Part shown: positions 1-7,080 of the stretch, in pieces | Numbering within the stretch: position 1 is the first letter of the stretch | Layout of the letters: the number at the start of each line of letters is the position of its first letter | Assembly (NCBI GenBank): GCA_031284645.1 | Contig: JAITXS010000128.1 | Span: 1 to 12,066 of the forward strand | Direction: 5' to 3' | Source of the DNA: Spirochaetaceae bacterium | Lineage (GTDB): Bacteria; Spirochaetota; Spirochaetia; Treponematales; Breznakiellaceae | Length of the DNA stretch: 12,066 bases | Translations under genes and position numbers: made by a program | Notes under the pieces: generated by a model | The model's database searches: none | What the model was told of the DNA's origin: nothing | The model's input: the letters and a program-made list of their open reading frames with translations, nothing else

Positions 1-36
1 CAGGCATCAGGGATCACGCGTATACATAAATTTATT

Positions 37-624
37 TCAATTCAGGATGATGTTTGCCGTAAGTCCGACACAAAGCGGGATCAGGATATTGTCAAAATCT
101 TCGACAGGAAGTATTTCGACAAGGCAGCCTACAAGCGCGCAGCTCAACGCACATAAACAGTTTTGTGTCAGCAGCTCGGTGGAAATAAAAATCGCGATAA
201 AACAGGCAAAAGAACCCTCGACACTTTTCCCGAAAAGAAAATGGGGACGGATTCTCCCGAAGATGCGCCCGATGATTCCGGCAAAACCATCTCCGAACGC
301 AAGAGCATAAATCGCAACGGTAAACGGAAGCGGCGGTAAAATCAGTAAGGCAAAGAGTGCTCCGCCGCCCAGTGTAACAGGCCCAAGAACGAAACGGCTT
401 TTGTCCCGACTGTGAGAGGCAAGTATGGTTATTTTTGAAATAAGCGGCGCACTGCCGTTTCCTGAAAACCGTAAGCTTTCCGCAAAAGCATAAAAGACCG
501 TTCCCGTGCAGAGTAAGAGCACACTGAGCGGATAATTAAGTCCGGCAAGCGTTGGGGCAAACGCGATAAGAAAATGGAGCGATTTTCGCAGTAAAACGGT
601 TTTTATAACGGCAAATGGTTTCAT
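37..624 (-). CDS. Polyprenol/diacylglycerol/phytol kinase-like integral membrane protein
   Basis: A 195-residue, strongly hydrophobic protein with about five to six membrane segments. Motifs fit the CTP-dependent DGK1/SEC59 (dolichol, diacylglycerol or phytol kinase) family, which is related to CDP-diacylglycerol synthase: RKSLHF at residues 13-18, an acidic E49 in a helix, GDGFAGIIG at 111-119, GKSVEGS at 132-138, and VEILPVEDFDNILIPL at 169-184, matching the family pattern of Glu, Pro, Asp-Asn and Pro. Members phosphorylate a lipid alcohol at the cytoplasmic membrane; the substrate here (undecaprenol, diacylglycerol or other) cannot be read from sequence. The ATG is preceded by an AAGGCGG-like ribosome site. 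A perfect TTGACA (minus strand, 668-663) lies about 40 nt upstream, but no good -10 follows. It is last in a minus-strand trio after the Xre regulator and the 130-residue protein, with gaps of 70-90 nt. Annotation as phosphatidate cytidylyltransferase would be the usual alternative. Confidence 0.8.
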   Translation of the reverse strand: MKPFAVIKTVLLRKSLHFLIAFAPTLAGLNYPLSVLLLCTGTVFYAFAESLRFSGNGSAPLISKITILASHSRDKSRFVLGPVTLGGGALFALLILPPLPFTVAIYALAFGDGFAGIIGRIFGRIRPHFLFGKSVEGSFACFIAIFISTELLTQNCLCALSCALVGCLVEILPVEDFDNILIPLCVGLTANIILN

Positions 625-711
625 TCTCTACCGCCTTTCATATTCATAAAAGCACGCCGTTCTGTCAAGGAGATCGTCAATTTATATTAGTAATAATGAA
701 AGTTCATGAAA

Positions 712-1104
712 TTAAGCCGTAATATTAAAGAAAGTACCGGTGGCGAGCTGCGGATTAGGTGTATACGGCATTGCTGCGTTCGCCGCCGCAGCACTTTCGA
801 TTTCATTTTTCAAGAATTCTATCATGACATCAAGTTGTTTGTCGCTCATCGTCCCGTCTGCAAGTTCAAAAGATACGGAGTTTTTTGCCCGCGCTTGTGA
901 AAGATGTTCGATTATCGTATCAAGTATCTTTAGTTTTGAAACGGCAACTCCCTGCACGCCCTCCGGTGCCGGTACGCCGGATATATGTTTAAAGTGAGAG
1001 TAAATGTAGCTGGCAGGCGACACGGGAACCGTGCTTCTGCCGCCCCGCGCGCTTAAAGTAATTCCTGCGCCGGCTATTTGTAAAGGCGTTACCGGACTAA
1101 TCAT
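712..1104 (-). CDS. Hypothetical soluble protein, probably treponeme-restricted
   Basis: A 130-residue protein with no signal peptide or membrane segment. I do not recognise a catalytic motif. Residues 33-49 (YIYSHFKHISGVPAPEG) are the most motif-like stretch and the kind of sequence seen in conserved spirochaete hypotheticals. Residues 55-107 are predicted largely helical and could form a small helical bundle; the C-terminus (105-130) is Ala/Asn/Pro rich and probably disordered. The start is well supported by AAGGAA six bases before the ATG. It sits between the Xre regulator (72 nt upstream) and the lipid kinase-like gene (87 nt downstream), all minus strand, so co-transcription is possible but spacing is loose. 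CCGATAAT occurs twice in the upstream gap. Function unknown. Confidence 0.7.
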   Translation of the reverse strand: MISPVTPLQIAGAGITLSARGGRSTVPVSPASYIYSHFKHISGVPAPEGVQGVAVSKLKILDTIIEHLSQARAKNSVSFELADGTMSDKQLDVMIEFLKNEIESAAAANAAMPYTPNPQLATGTFFNITA

Positions 1105-1176
1105 TTTCTATTCCTTCACTGATATTATCGGAATAAAAAAAATAAAATTGACCGCGATTATCGGGGAAGGCAGTCT

Positions 1177-1506
1177 TTAAGAATTATAGTGAGTTTTAAA
1201 ATCCGCTACCGCTTTAAGCAATGTTTCGACATGATCAGGATAGCCTAACAGAATTTCTTCTTCATGGTTTTTGTTTTTAATGGGGAGAAAGAATTTATAC
1301 ACATCAACGGCCAAAATATCCGCGAGTTTCGCTATAGTGCCAAAAGAAGCTCCTTTTCTACCTTGTTCAATATCATTGATAAAGTTAGGGGTTAGGTTTG
1401 CCTTCATAGCAAGCTTTAATTGAGAGAATTTCGAGCTGACCCGAATAGTGCGAAGGTTTTCTCCGAATAGCATTTTCAATGCATCGGTGCTGTTCATTAC
1501 AGGCAT
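1177..1506 (-). CDS. Small Xre/Cro-C1-type helix-turn-helix DNA-binding protein
   Basis: About 106-109 residues. Counting from the ATG at 1497, residues 10-60 form an Xre-type HTH: FGENLRTIR, then FSQLKLAMKANLTPNFINDIEQGRKGAS with the usual Q at the start of helix 2 and IEQGRK closing the recognition region, then a hydrophobic helix ending in DVYKFFLP. The C-terminal 35 residues (EEEILLGYPDHVETLLKAVADFKTHYNS) form a short amphipathic tail, probably for dimerisation. It likely binds a short palindrome near a promoter. The reading frame stays open further upstream to a TTG at 1596, but that extension has no ribosome site and is Cys/Tyr/Leu rich. ATGs at 1506 and 1497 are better; I use 1506 because a GGGA lies about 11 nt before it, though support is weak. 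A perfect 19-bp palindrome lies about 140 nt upstream. Confidence 0.85.
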   Translation of the reverse strand: MPVMNSTDALKMLFGENLRTIRVSSKFSQLKLAMKANLTPNFINDIEQGRKGASFGTIAKLADILAVDVYKFFLPIKNKNHEEEILLGYPDHVETLLKAVADFKTHYNS

Positions 1507-1885
1507 TAAAGAAATAATCCCAGTTTGCAAGAGAGATTTCAACAAACACTTATAGCATTGCAAATAAAACTCAAAGTATAAGTATTCGGGCGCCAATCTT
1601 GAAAATACCCGAAATCATACCACAAAAGCAGCATTCCATGTGCATCAGCCGCTGATGCAGGATAGCTTAGGCAGCTTGAAATAGGATTTCGAATTCCGTA
1701 AGAGGCAAAACTCATGTCCCATGAACAAAAATACACGGAAGTTTTTTCCGTACTCTTGTCATACATAAATCCGGTTCCGCAAGATTCATTGACGGCTTGT
1801 CCGCGCTTTTTGCGCTTAGCGGCAATAAAAACCGTTAAACGGGAATTCCCCTATTGAAAATATAAGAAAAAAAGCCGAAAATTAT
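1507..1885. other. Divergent intergenic region between Xre regulator and GGDEF-like protein
   Basis: This 379-bp gap separates the minus-strand regulator from the plus-strand membrane protein, so it should hold both promoters. It contains the 19-bp palindrome (1641-1659), a TATGAT on the minus strand around 1615-1620 without a good -35, a GCGC-TTTTT-GCGC hairpin (about 1803-1815), and two adjacent small palindromes near the plus-strand gene: CCGTT-A-AACGG (1832-1842) and GGGAATTCCC (1841-1850). A minus-strand reading frame of 75 codons (1766-1539) overlaps the region but shows no recognisable domain. Confidence 0.6.
1641..1659. promoter_or_regulatory. Perfect 19-bp palindrome, candidate operator
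   Basis: TGCATCAGC-C-GCTGATGCA: two 9-bp arms around one central base, no mismatch. A single-base loop makes it a poor RNA hairpin, and no T-run follows on either strand, so a protein-binding DNA site fits better than a terminator. It lies about 140 nt upstream of the Xre-type gene and about 230 nt upstream of the divergent gene at 1886. Autoregulation by the Xre protein is an inference from position only. Confidence 0.45.
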
Positions 1886-3187
1886 ATGATGAAAGAGCTT
1901 AGAATGAAAATTCAAGCGCTTGTCGCGCTCATCTGTATAGTGGTCTATGCTGTTTCCGCAGTTTATGCTGGAGTCCATGTATACAATGAGTATGAAAGGC
2001 ACAGCGAGCTTGCCGAACAGGAATATTCGGATTTAAAAGATTTTGCCTCTTCCGCAGGAGTTCTTGGTTTTTCCTCATCGGCGTTTCAAAACGATATTGA
2101 AGACGCTGTGAGAACTTCCAAAACGTTAATGGCGGTCATTATAAGCGGGCCGAAAAACTATACTTTTGTTGTTGAAAAAACACCCGATTTAGTAAACCGG
2201 AATGGTCGTTATCCGTATTTCAAAAACAGCGTTAGTCTCTTGAAGAAACTTGAGCCTGCACCTCTGTATGTCGAAGGCTTTAGTAATGTCGGGATAAGCG
2301 CACTTGCGACCATTATGGACTTTAATGATCTGATCCTGATTCTTCGTCCGCCGTTCCTGGGAATACTTATCGCGCTTCTTGTCTCTTTTTCTCTGTTAAT
2401 AACGGAGGTCGGATTCGCCAAAAATAAAAAGACAGCCGGAAACAAAAATGAAGACGAAGACGAAAAGGAAGATACGGAAGAACTTGATTTCTATTCCGGG
2501 AACAATGAAGAATCGCCCGATTGGCCCGTAGAGTCGGCAGATTTCGAACAAATGTATGACGAAGAAGAAACAGAGCTACAGCCTCTTATTGCTGATATGC
2601 ATCAAGTTCCTGATATACGTCAAGAGGAAGAAACAGAGCTGCAGCTCCTTACTCCTGACATACCCCAAGAGGAGCCGGAGGAGATACCTGTCGGGGAAAA
2701 AGAAAGTGCCCCCGCTGTTCCTGATTTTTACGAGGATGATCCTTTTGAGACTCCTGAGCCGCCGCCAGATTTTGCCGGTAGTCTGTCGCTTATGCTGGAA
2801 AACGACGAAGAGCTTTGCCTTTTAAGCCTTAACTGGTCAAACCCCGATGTCGCGGTGAGCGGGGGAGTCGAGGCAATATCCGAATATTTTAAAGAGGCCC
2901 GCATATTTGAAAAACCCGATTCCCAAGGTCTTTATGCGATTATTCCGGACATGAATATTGATGAAGCGTTTGACCGAACAAAAGAGTTGTACCGTGTAAT
3001 CTCGACAAATCCGCAGGGGATTTTCATCGGTCTTTCGTCAAAAGCCGGTCGTTTAATAAACGCGTCCCGTTTAATAAACGAAACAGAAACAGCCTTGATC
3101 AAGGCGCATGAAACTAAAACCCATCCTATTGTTGCGTTTAAAGCCGACCCCGAAAAATACAAGCTTTTCCTCGAAAGTCACCGCTAA
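1886..3187 (+). CDS. Two-TM membrane protein with acidic linker and degenerate GGDEF-like domain
   Basis: 433 residues. TM1 is at about 10-30, followed by an extracytoplasmic domain of about 120 residues, TM2 at about 149-177, then a very acidic Asp/Glu/Pro-rich cytoplasmic linker (186-297), and a C-terminal domain (298-433). The last resembles GGDEF in its order of elements: a strand ELCLLSLNW (309-317), a helix, then DSQGLYAIIP (345-354) where a diguanylate cyclase would have GGDEF and its strand, a helix, IGLSSKAGR (381-389), and a helix-strand end (NETETALIKAHETKTHPIVAF). The GGDEF signature is missing, so cyclase activity is unlikely; a binding or structural role is possible. The linker holds a 21-residue duplication. 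Start choice is open: ATG 1886, 1889 or 1904; the last gives a clean n-region and follows AAAGAG. The gene is monocistronic, divergent from the Xre regulator, and ends at a shared terminator. Confidence 0.75.
   Translation: MMKELRMKIQALVALICIVVYAVSAVYAGVHVYNEYERHSELAEQEYSDLKDFASSAGVLGFSSSAFQNDIEDAVRTSKTLMAVIISGPKNYTFVVEKTPDLVNRNGRYPYFKNSVSLLKKLEPAPLYVEGFSNVGISALATIMDFNDLILILRPPFLGILIALLVSFSLLITEVGFAKNKKTAGNKNEDEDEKEDTEELDFYSGNNEESPDWPVESADFEQMYDEEETELQPLIADMHQVPDIRQEEETELQLLTPDIPQEEPEEIPVGEKESAPAVPDFYEDDPFETPEPPPDFAGSLSLMLENDEELCLLSLNWSNPDVAVSGGVEAISEYFKEARIFEKPDSQGLYAIIPDMNIDEAFDRTKELYRVISTNPQGIFIGLSSKAGRLINASRLINETETALIKAHETKTHPIVAFKADPEKYKLFLESHR
2561..2686 (+). repeat. Two tandem 63-bp (21-codon) repeats within the acidic linker
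   Basis: EEETELQ begins at residues 226 and 247 of the membrane protein, exactly 21 residues apart. At DNA level GA[A/G]GAAGAAACAGAGCT occurs at 2561-2577 and 2624-2640. The first unit continues PLIADMHQVPDIRQ, the second LLTPDIPQEEPEEI, so the copies have diverged downstream of the shared start. Such in-frame duplications can change linker length between strains. Confidence 0.7.
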
Positions 3188-3249
3188 GTACAATGCCATT
3201 CGTCCGTACTACCGGCGCAAACTGATCCACTGTTTTCCCAAGATTAGGC

Positions 3250-3289
3250 AAAAAGTTGTCCCCTTCCTGCGAAGGGGGGCACGGTTTTT
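3250..3289. terminator. Bidirectional intrinsic terminator between convergent genes
   Basis: Perfect 7-bp stem CCCCTTC-CTGC-GAAGGGG (3260-3277) with a 4-base loop. On the plus strand TTTTT follows at 3285-3289; on the minus strand the AAAAA at 3250-3254 gives a U-run five bases after the stem. It sits between the stop codons of the plus-strand membrane protein and the minus-strand thiB-like gene and can serve both. The U-run on the plus side is separated by seven bases, so that direction may be less efficient. Confidence 0.75.
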
Positions 3290-3293
3290 GTTC

Positions 3294-4343
3294 TCATTGA
3301 ACAGCGTCAAGCCATGCATCAAGTTGGGCCTCGCTAACAGGCGCAGGGCGCAAGGTTTTTGACGGTTTCGGATTTATGCGGTAAGATTCGGGCAGAGCCA
3401 TGTCAATTGCCGGATACATCCAGTTAGCAAGAGGAATCAGACTTTGGAAGTCTTCGGTCAGCATAAAATCAAGAAAACGACGGGCATTGTCTTTGTTCTG
3501 CGCATGTTCAAGCAGACCGGCAAACTCAATTTGGATAGGGTGCCCTTGGGGAAAGAGTGCCGCACGGTAACGCTCACTTCCCTCATATTCAAGATGATAA
3601 GCCGGACTTGTTGTATACGAAAGAACCAGCGGGGCCTCTCCTTTGGTAAAAAGCCCGTAACCTGTATCCCAGCCTGCGGTGATGGTGAGGATTGAGGGAA
3701 GAAGCTTCTCCCAATAAGATTGCCAGGCATCTCCGTAGATGGTGATTGTCCAGCCTAAAAATCCCAGCCCGGGCGAGGATGTTCTGGGATCCATAAGAAT
3801 TAAAGCATTTTTATAGGCGGGAGAAAGCAGATCGTCAAGACTTTTCGGCGGGTTTTTTATCTTTTCGCTGTCATAGATGAGGGCAAAATAACTGTAATCA
3901 TAAGGGATCAGCATAAAATCATCATCCGTGAGGAGGGCCGGAATGATTTTTTCGGCATTTTTCGGTTTATAGGCCTCAAAAAGTTTTGAGGCAAGGGCTT
4001 TATCCGCTAAATTTTGATCAAGCCCGAGAATAATATCGGCTTTTGTATTTTTTCCCTCAAGCAATAACCGGGAAAGGAGAGTACCGGCATCGCCTGAGCT
4101 TTCCCAATTGATACGGATGCCGCTTTTTTCCATAAATCGTTCGGCAATTTTCTCTCCGGGCCCCCATTCGGATACAAATGAATCATAAGTTCCGATGACA
4201 AGCTCATTTTTGGCGCTATCTGCTGCGCCGCTCCCGTTTTTTTTCGTACAGGAGAAAAAAATGATCAAACAGAGCAAGATAAGTTGTATATGAAAAATTT
4301 TTCTTGTGTTTTTTATCTTAAATTTGACTGATTTCTTTTTCAT
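3294..4343 (-). CDS. thiB: ThiB/TbpA-like thiamine ABC transporter substrate-binding lipoprotein
   Basis: 349 residues. A basic N-terminus (KKKSVKFKIKNTRK), a hydrophobic stretch (17-31) and Cys32 in FFSC form a relaxed spirochaete-type lipobox, so the mature protein should be a membrane-anchored lipoprotein. The rest is a type-2 periplasmic binding protein of the thiamine/iron family: ELVIGTYDSF (47-56) as the first strand, ADIILGLDQNL (102-112), PYDYSYFALIYD (147-158), DPRTSSPGLGFLGWT (185-199), KGEAPLVLSYTTSPAYH (234-250) and EFAGLLEHAQN (273-283). These match the thiamine-binding branch better than iron or spermidine binders. It would deliver thiamine or its phosphates to a ThiPQ permease. 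AAAGGGA precedes the ATG by about eight bases. It is third in an operon, 19 nt after the peptidase gene, and is followed by a terminator with no thiP or thiQ. No TPP-riboswitch-like sequence is visible upstream. Confidence 0.88.
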   Translation of the reverse strand: MKKKSVKFKIKNTRKIFHIQLILLCLIIFFSCTKKNGSGAADSAKNELVIGTYDSFVSEWGPGEKIAERFMEKSGIRINWESSGDAGTLLSRLLLEGKNTKADIILGLDQNLADKALASKLFEAYKPKNAEKIIPALLTDDDFMLIPYDYSYFALIYDSEKIKNPPKSLDDLLSPAYKNALILMDPRTSSPGLGFLGWTITIYGDAWQSYWEKLLPSILTITAGWDTGYGLFTKGEAPLVLSYTTSPAYHLEYEGSERYRAALFPQGHPIQIEFAGLLEHAQNKDNARRFLDFMLTEDFQSLIPLANWMYPAIDMALPESYRINPKPSKTLRPAPVSEAQLDAWLDAVQ

Positions 4344-4362
4344 TGTTTATTCCCTTTTTATT

Positions 4363-5586
4363 TTAATATTTGTACAAATTTGCGATTAATGCAAGACGGA
4401 CAACACGGCCGCCGCCATACGCACGGTAACGCTGGCCATCATCGGAAAATGCCGATGCTTTTTCTCCGGGGAAAGGGGAAAAGCGTTTTTGAGACCATAG
4501 CAGCGATTCATCGGATAGAGCAAGATCGGTTTTTGCCGGATTAAAATAAATAAATGATTCATGAACGCCGCGTTCTTGCTGCGGCGCTTCATCTGTCGCT
4601 TGCAGATACCGGATAATGCCGCGTGAAAAATCAATGGATTGAATGATCGCCGAGTGGGCCATTAATCCGTCAGAGGCACGGAAAAGGAGGATGTCCCCGG
4701 GCCGCAGATTTTTTAGCTGCTCTTTTACCGCGACAAGCTCATGACTCCTTGAATTGTAAAAAGATGTTCCGGCATAAATTGAGGGACTTGTGCCTCTTGG
4801 CACGCCGAGAACCCGCGAAAGCTGTTTGCCTAAATCAAGACCCTTCCCTTTCGCCACGCGGGAAAGTGTATGCCACACAAAGGCGGAACAGTCCATGCCA
4901 ATCCAGCCTATGCAGTAAAGATAATTATAGACATCGCTTTCTTTTATGCCTTTTCCCGAAACAAGGACATAGGGTTTATGGGGCAACCCGTGGTACGATC
5001 CGACTTTCATCCGCGCAATATCAAAAATATCCTCCGAGATTGTCCATTTTTTCGCGGGAATATCAAAGATAATGACCTTCTCTTTGCCATCGCCGAGAGA
5101 AAGCGCATAATGCTTAAAATCCTCTGTTTCAAAGATTTCGGAAGCCGGCTTCCATAACGAGGCGGGATCCGCCTTCCCTTTTCCCAAAAATTCCCAGCCA
5201 CCCTCAACAAGAGAATCGCGCTCGTGATTTTCCGCAAACGGCATACGGACATTCATCACTTTACCGGCAATGATAAATGTTTTAAAACATTCACGATAAG
5301 CTTCTTCGATGATCGTCTCTATTCCGTTTCCCCATACCCGCGCCGGATTCGCGAATTCCGCGATTATTCCGGCATCCTCTGTTTCATCGGCACCAAGGGT
5401 TCCTGCTTGTATCAGGGACATAAGGATGAACGTTAATAAGTGGAGGCAGCGGAAGCAGTGCCTTTGGTGTAAAAAAGTTTTTCGTTTTTTGGCGGCAAGG
5501 TACCTGAGGCACCGCCGGAGCGGGGGGGAGCAGGAAGCCGCAGGCAGTTCCTTTTGGGCAAAAAACACGGCGCCAAGCAGACTCAA
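4363..5586 (-). CDS. Exported NlpC/P60-type cysteine peptidase (putative cell-wall hydrolase)
   Basis: 407 residues from a TTG start that has GGGGG five bases upstream and lies nine bases after the stop of the preceding gene. The catalytic domain is C-terminal: GMDCSAFV (230-237) supplies the nucleophile C233, NLRPGDILLFR (293-303) is the conserved strand before the His, MAHSAII (309-315) gives H311, and YLQATDE (327-333) is a likely place for the third residue. The Cys-His spacing (78) is longer than in compact NlpC/P60 enzymes, with an inserted basic segment (246-290). Family members cleave stem-peptide bonds in peptidoglycan. Residues 66-190 form an N-terminal domain I do not recognise. 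A hydrophobic run (48-58) followed by TLGA-DE suggests export, but it is preceded by an unusual Cys/Arg-rich stretch of about 45 residues with no alternative start codon. It lies in an operon between an exported hypothetical and thiB. Confidence 0.78.
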   Translation of the reverse strand: MSLLGAVFFAQKELPAASCSPPLRRCLRYLAAKKRKTFLHQRHCFRCLHLLTFILMSLIQAGTLGADETEDAGIIAEFANPARVWGNGIETIIEEAYRECFKTFIIAGKVMNVRMPFAENHERDSLVEGGWEFLGKGKADPASLWKPASEIFETEDFKHYALSLGDGKEKVIIFDIPAKKWTISEDIFDIARMKVGSYHGLPHKPYVLVSGKGIKESDVYNYLYCIGWIGMDCSAFVWHTLSRVAKGKGLDLGKQLSRVLGVPRGTSPSIYAGTSFYNSRSHELVAVKEQLKNLRPGDILLFRASDGLMAHSAIIQSIDFSRGIIRYLQATDEAPQQERGVHESFIYFNPAKTDLALSDESLLWSQKRFSPFPGEKASAFSDDGQRYRAYGGGRVVRLALIANLYKY

Positions 5587-5595
5587 ACGTTCCCC

Positions 5596-6540
5596 CTACT
5601 TTGAGAAATCCGTTTTCAAGAGTTCGGAAGCACTGATAATGACAAGCCTTCCTTCACGGAGGAGGCGTCTGTTTTCTTCTGAAGAGAGTATGATCCGCGC
5701 GTCTTCGGTGTCGATGACCGGATCGGTGGGATGTACGCCAAAAAGCTCGCGGGCAATAATGCGAAGCGGTTTTTCCCCGACGATGTACTCAAGTTCGGCA
5801 GATAAGCCGGAGGGGCTTCTTTGAAAGATGGCATCTCTGTCCGCATAATGAACCGGCAGTTTTTGAGACTCATTAAACTTTTTGTCGAAGATCAGGTTCA
5901 TGTCGGTATCCCAGATTTTGGGGAAGAGGCAGGGCTCAAGGCGGGCGCTGCTATGACGTCCGTGTACGGGGAGTTCGTCGTTCGCTATGATGATAATGCC
6001 GGTATAAGAAGGAGCATCGGGCGGATTAATGGTCCGCATAAAATCAGCGTTTTCATCGTGTGTTTTGAGTTTTGACATTATTGTATGTAAATTGATGGTA
6101 TATGAGCCGGTAATCCTGTTCATATCGGCAGAAAATGCGGGAGAGCTGGTTTTCGCCGACAACGCGAGTTCGGCGGGGGTATTCGGCTTAAGTCGTCCGT
6201 CTTCTACAAGATCACGTATCGTTGATGAAGAATCAAACGGGATAGAATATAAAACACGTTCTGTTTGAGAAATATATTCGTTAAAAAGTCTTTCTTCCGC
6301 TTGCGGGCGTCCTGTGGGGAGGCTTATCCCCGATTTTTTAAGGTCTACCTGGACTGAAATATTTATTTCCATGCGTGTCCAGTCAAGAATAGCAGAAAAC
6401 GAGTTTTCTTCCGCTTGACTGTACTCTGCTGCGCCGGAGAAAAGCAAAATCAGCCCGATAATCGGCATGATTTTTTTTATAGATTTCCGTTGAGGAATCG
6501 CGATTTCTTTTATATGCTCTTGTGTCCCGTCTGTAATCAA
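5596..6540 (-). CDS. Exported conserved hypothetical protein, spirochaete-type
   Basis: 314 residues. The TTG start is supported by GGGGGA four bases upstream; an internal ATG (residue 25) would also give a signal peptide. The hydrophobic core is IMPIIGLILLFSGA (24-37), with likely signal peptidase I cleavage after SQA (41-43), so the product is probably periplasmic. The mature part has no membrane segment. Distinct stretches are VDLKKSGISLPTGRPQAEE (65-83), SIPFDSSSTIRDLVEDG, a strand YTGIIIIANDELPVHGR, and a C-terminal ELFGVHPTDPVIDTEDARI. They look like a conserved family, but I cannot name it or assign a function. It is first of three genes with the NlpC/P60 peptidase and the thiamine-binding lipoprotein, nine bases from the next start, which suggests an envelope role. 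A weak TTGGAC-17-TTAAAT may be its promoter. Confidence 0.78.
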   Translation of the reverse strand: MITDGTQEHIKEIAIPQRKSIKKIMPIIGLILLFSGAAEYSQAEENSFSAILDWTRMEINISVQVDLKKSGISLPTGRPQAEERLFNEYISQTERVLYSIPFDSSSTIRDLVEDGRLKPNTPAELALSAKTSSPAFSADMNRITGSYTINLHTIMSKLKTHDENADFMRTINPPDAPSYTGIIIIANDELPVHGRHSSARLEPCLFPKIWDTDMNLIFDKKFNESQKLPVHYADRDAIFQRSPSGLSAELEYIVGEKPLRIIARELFGVHPTDPVIDTEDARIILSSEENRRLLREGRLVIISASELLKTDFSK

Positions 6541-7080
6541 AAAATCCCCCTGTTCGTTTATTGTTTTCTTAACTTCGCCGATACTCTAGTCCCCGGCTCT
6601 TGTTTCACGGGGCTTATTTAAAAAATCGGAATTTCAGCGTCCAAATATAAATTGGTTCGACTCTTTTCGTGAATACCCCCGAAATTCTTCTTTCTTAGCA
6701 TATTCTAAAAATAGCCAAGAATTCATCATGGACGTCGGCGAACGGCCTCAGCTGCGGGAACGGCAGGGGACTAACAGGAAACGATTCCTGCACTGGTTTT
6801 ATGCATAAAAATATCTTTTTTGAGATTATTTCGTAAAAAATTATATAGTGTTCAGTCTACGCACGCCATTCAGCAACAAAATCCAATAACAACGGTTTTT
6901 GAATTAGTTGAAAAGCTGCAAAATTAATCCGATTTTCCTGTTGCGTCATCGACCATGTTCATGGAGTAACACGTTTGAGCCCGATTTTCAAACCAGGTAT
7001 GATGACTTCCATCAATGGATCCGGGGTCTGGGGGTTTAGCCCTATCAACTACCTACATCTCTTACCCTTGACCCGAAATC
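6541..7080. other. 540-bp intergenic region with a decayed transposase fragment
   Basis: It lies between the stop of the DUF2804 gene and the start of the exported hypothetical, both minus strand. No intact gene was found. It holds an inverted repeat CCCCG/CGGGG (6591-6595 and 6608-6612), a perfect hairpin CAGGAA-ACGA-TTCCTG (6775-6790) without a close T-run, an AT-rich stretch around 6800-6850, and the transposase remnant at 6924-7035 described separately. No convincing terminator for the DUF2804 gene is visible. Confidence 0.6.
6924..7035 (-). pseudogene. Decayed DDE/integrase-core transposase fragment (ISNCY-like), copy A
   Basis: The minus strand, read from about 7035 to a TAA at 6926-6924, encodes DGSHHTWFENRA followed by MNMVDDATGKSD and the stop. 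The pairing of DGSxHxWFE with MVDDATG about 14 residues later matches the catalytic core of ISNCY-type (rve/DDE) transposases, where these hold the first and second core strands. There is no start codon or upstream HTH, and the frame ends immediately after the VDDATG motif, so this is a remnant of about 35 codons. Flanking sequence is not recognisably coding, and I saw no terminal inverted repeats. It shares codons with the fragment at 11075-11290 on the other strand. Confidence 0.7.

Noticed and set aside
1539..1766. 75-codon minus-strand frame upstream of the Xre gene
   Set aside because: It has no ribosome site, is rich in Cys, Trp and Ser, shows no domain, overlaps the expected promoter of the regulator and contains the palindrome.
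2556..2825. 89-codon frame within the acidic linker
   Set aside because: It is a shifted reading of the acidic repeat; Lys/Ser/Leu-rich composition comes from the GAA-rich codons of the real gene.
4344..4362. TPP riboswitch upstream of the thiB-like gene
   Set aside because: The gap is only 19 nt, and neither it nor the operon leader (6541-6660) shows the conserved thi-box elements.
6775..6790. CAGGAA-ACGA-TTCCTG hairpin as a terminator
   Set aside because: The stem is perfect but short, and no T-run follows directly on either strand.
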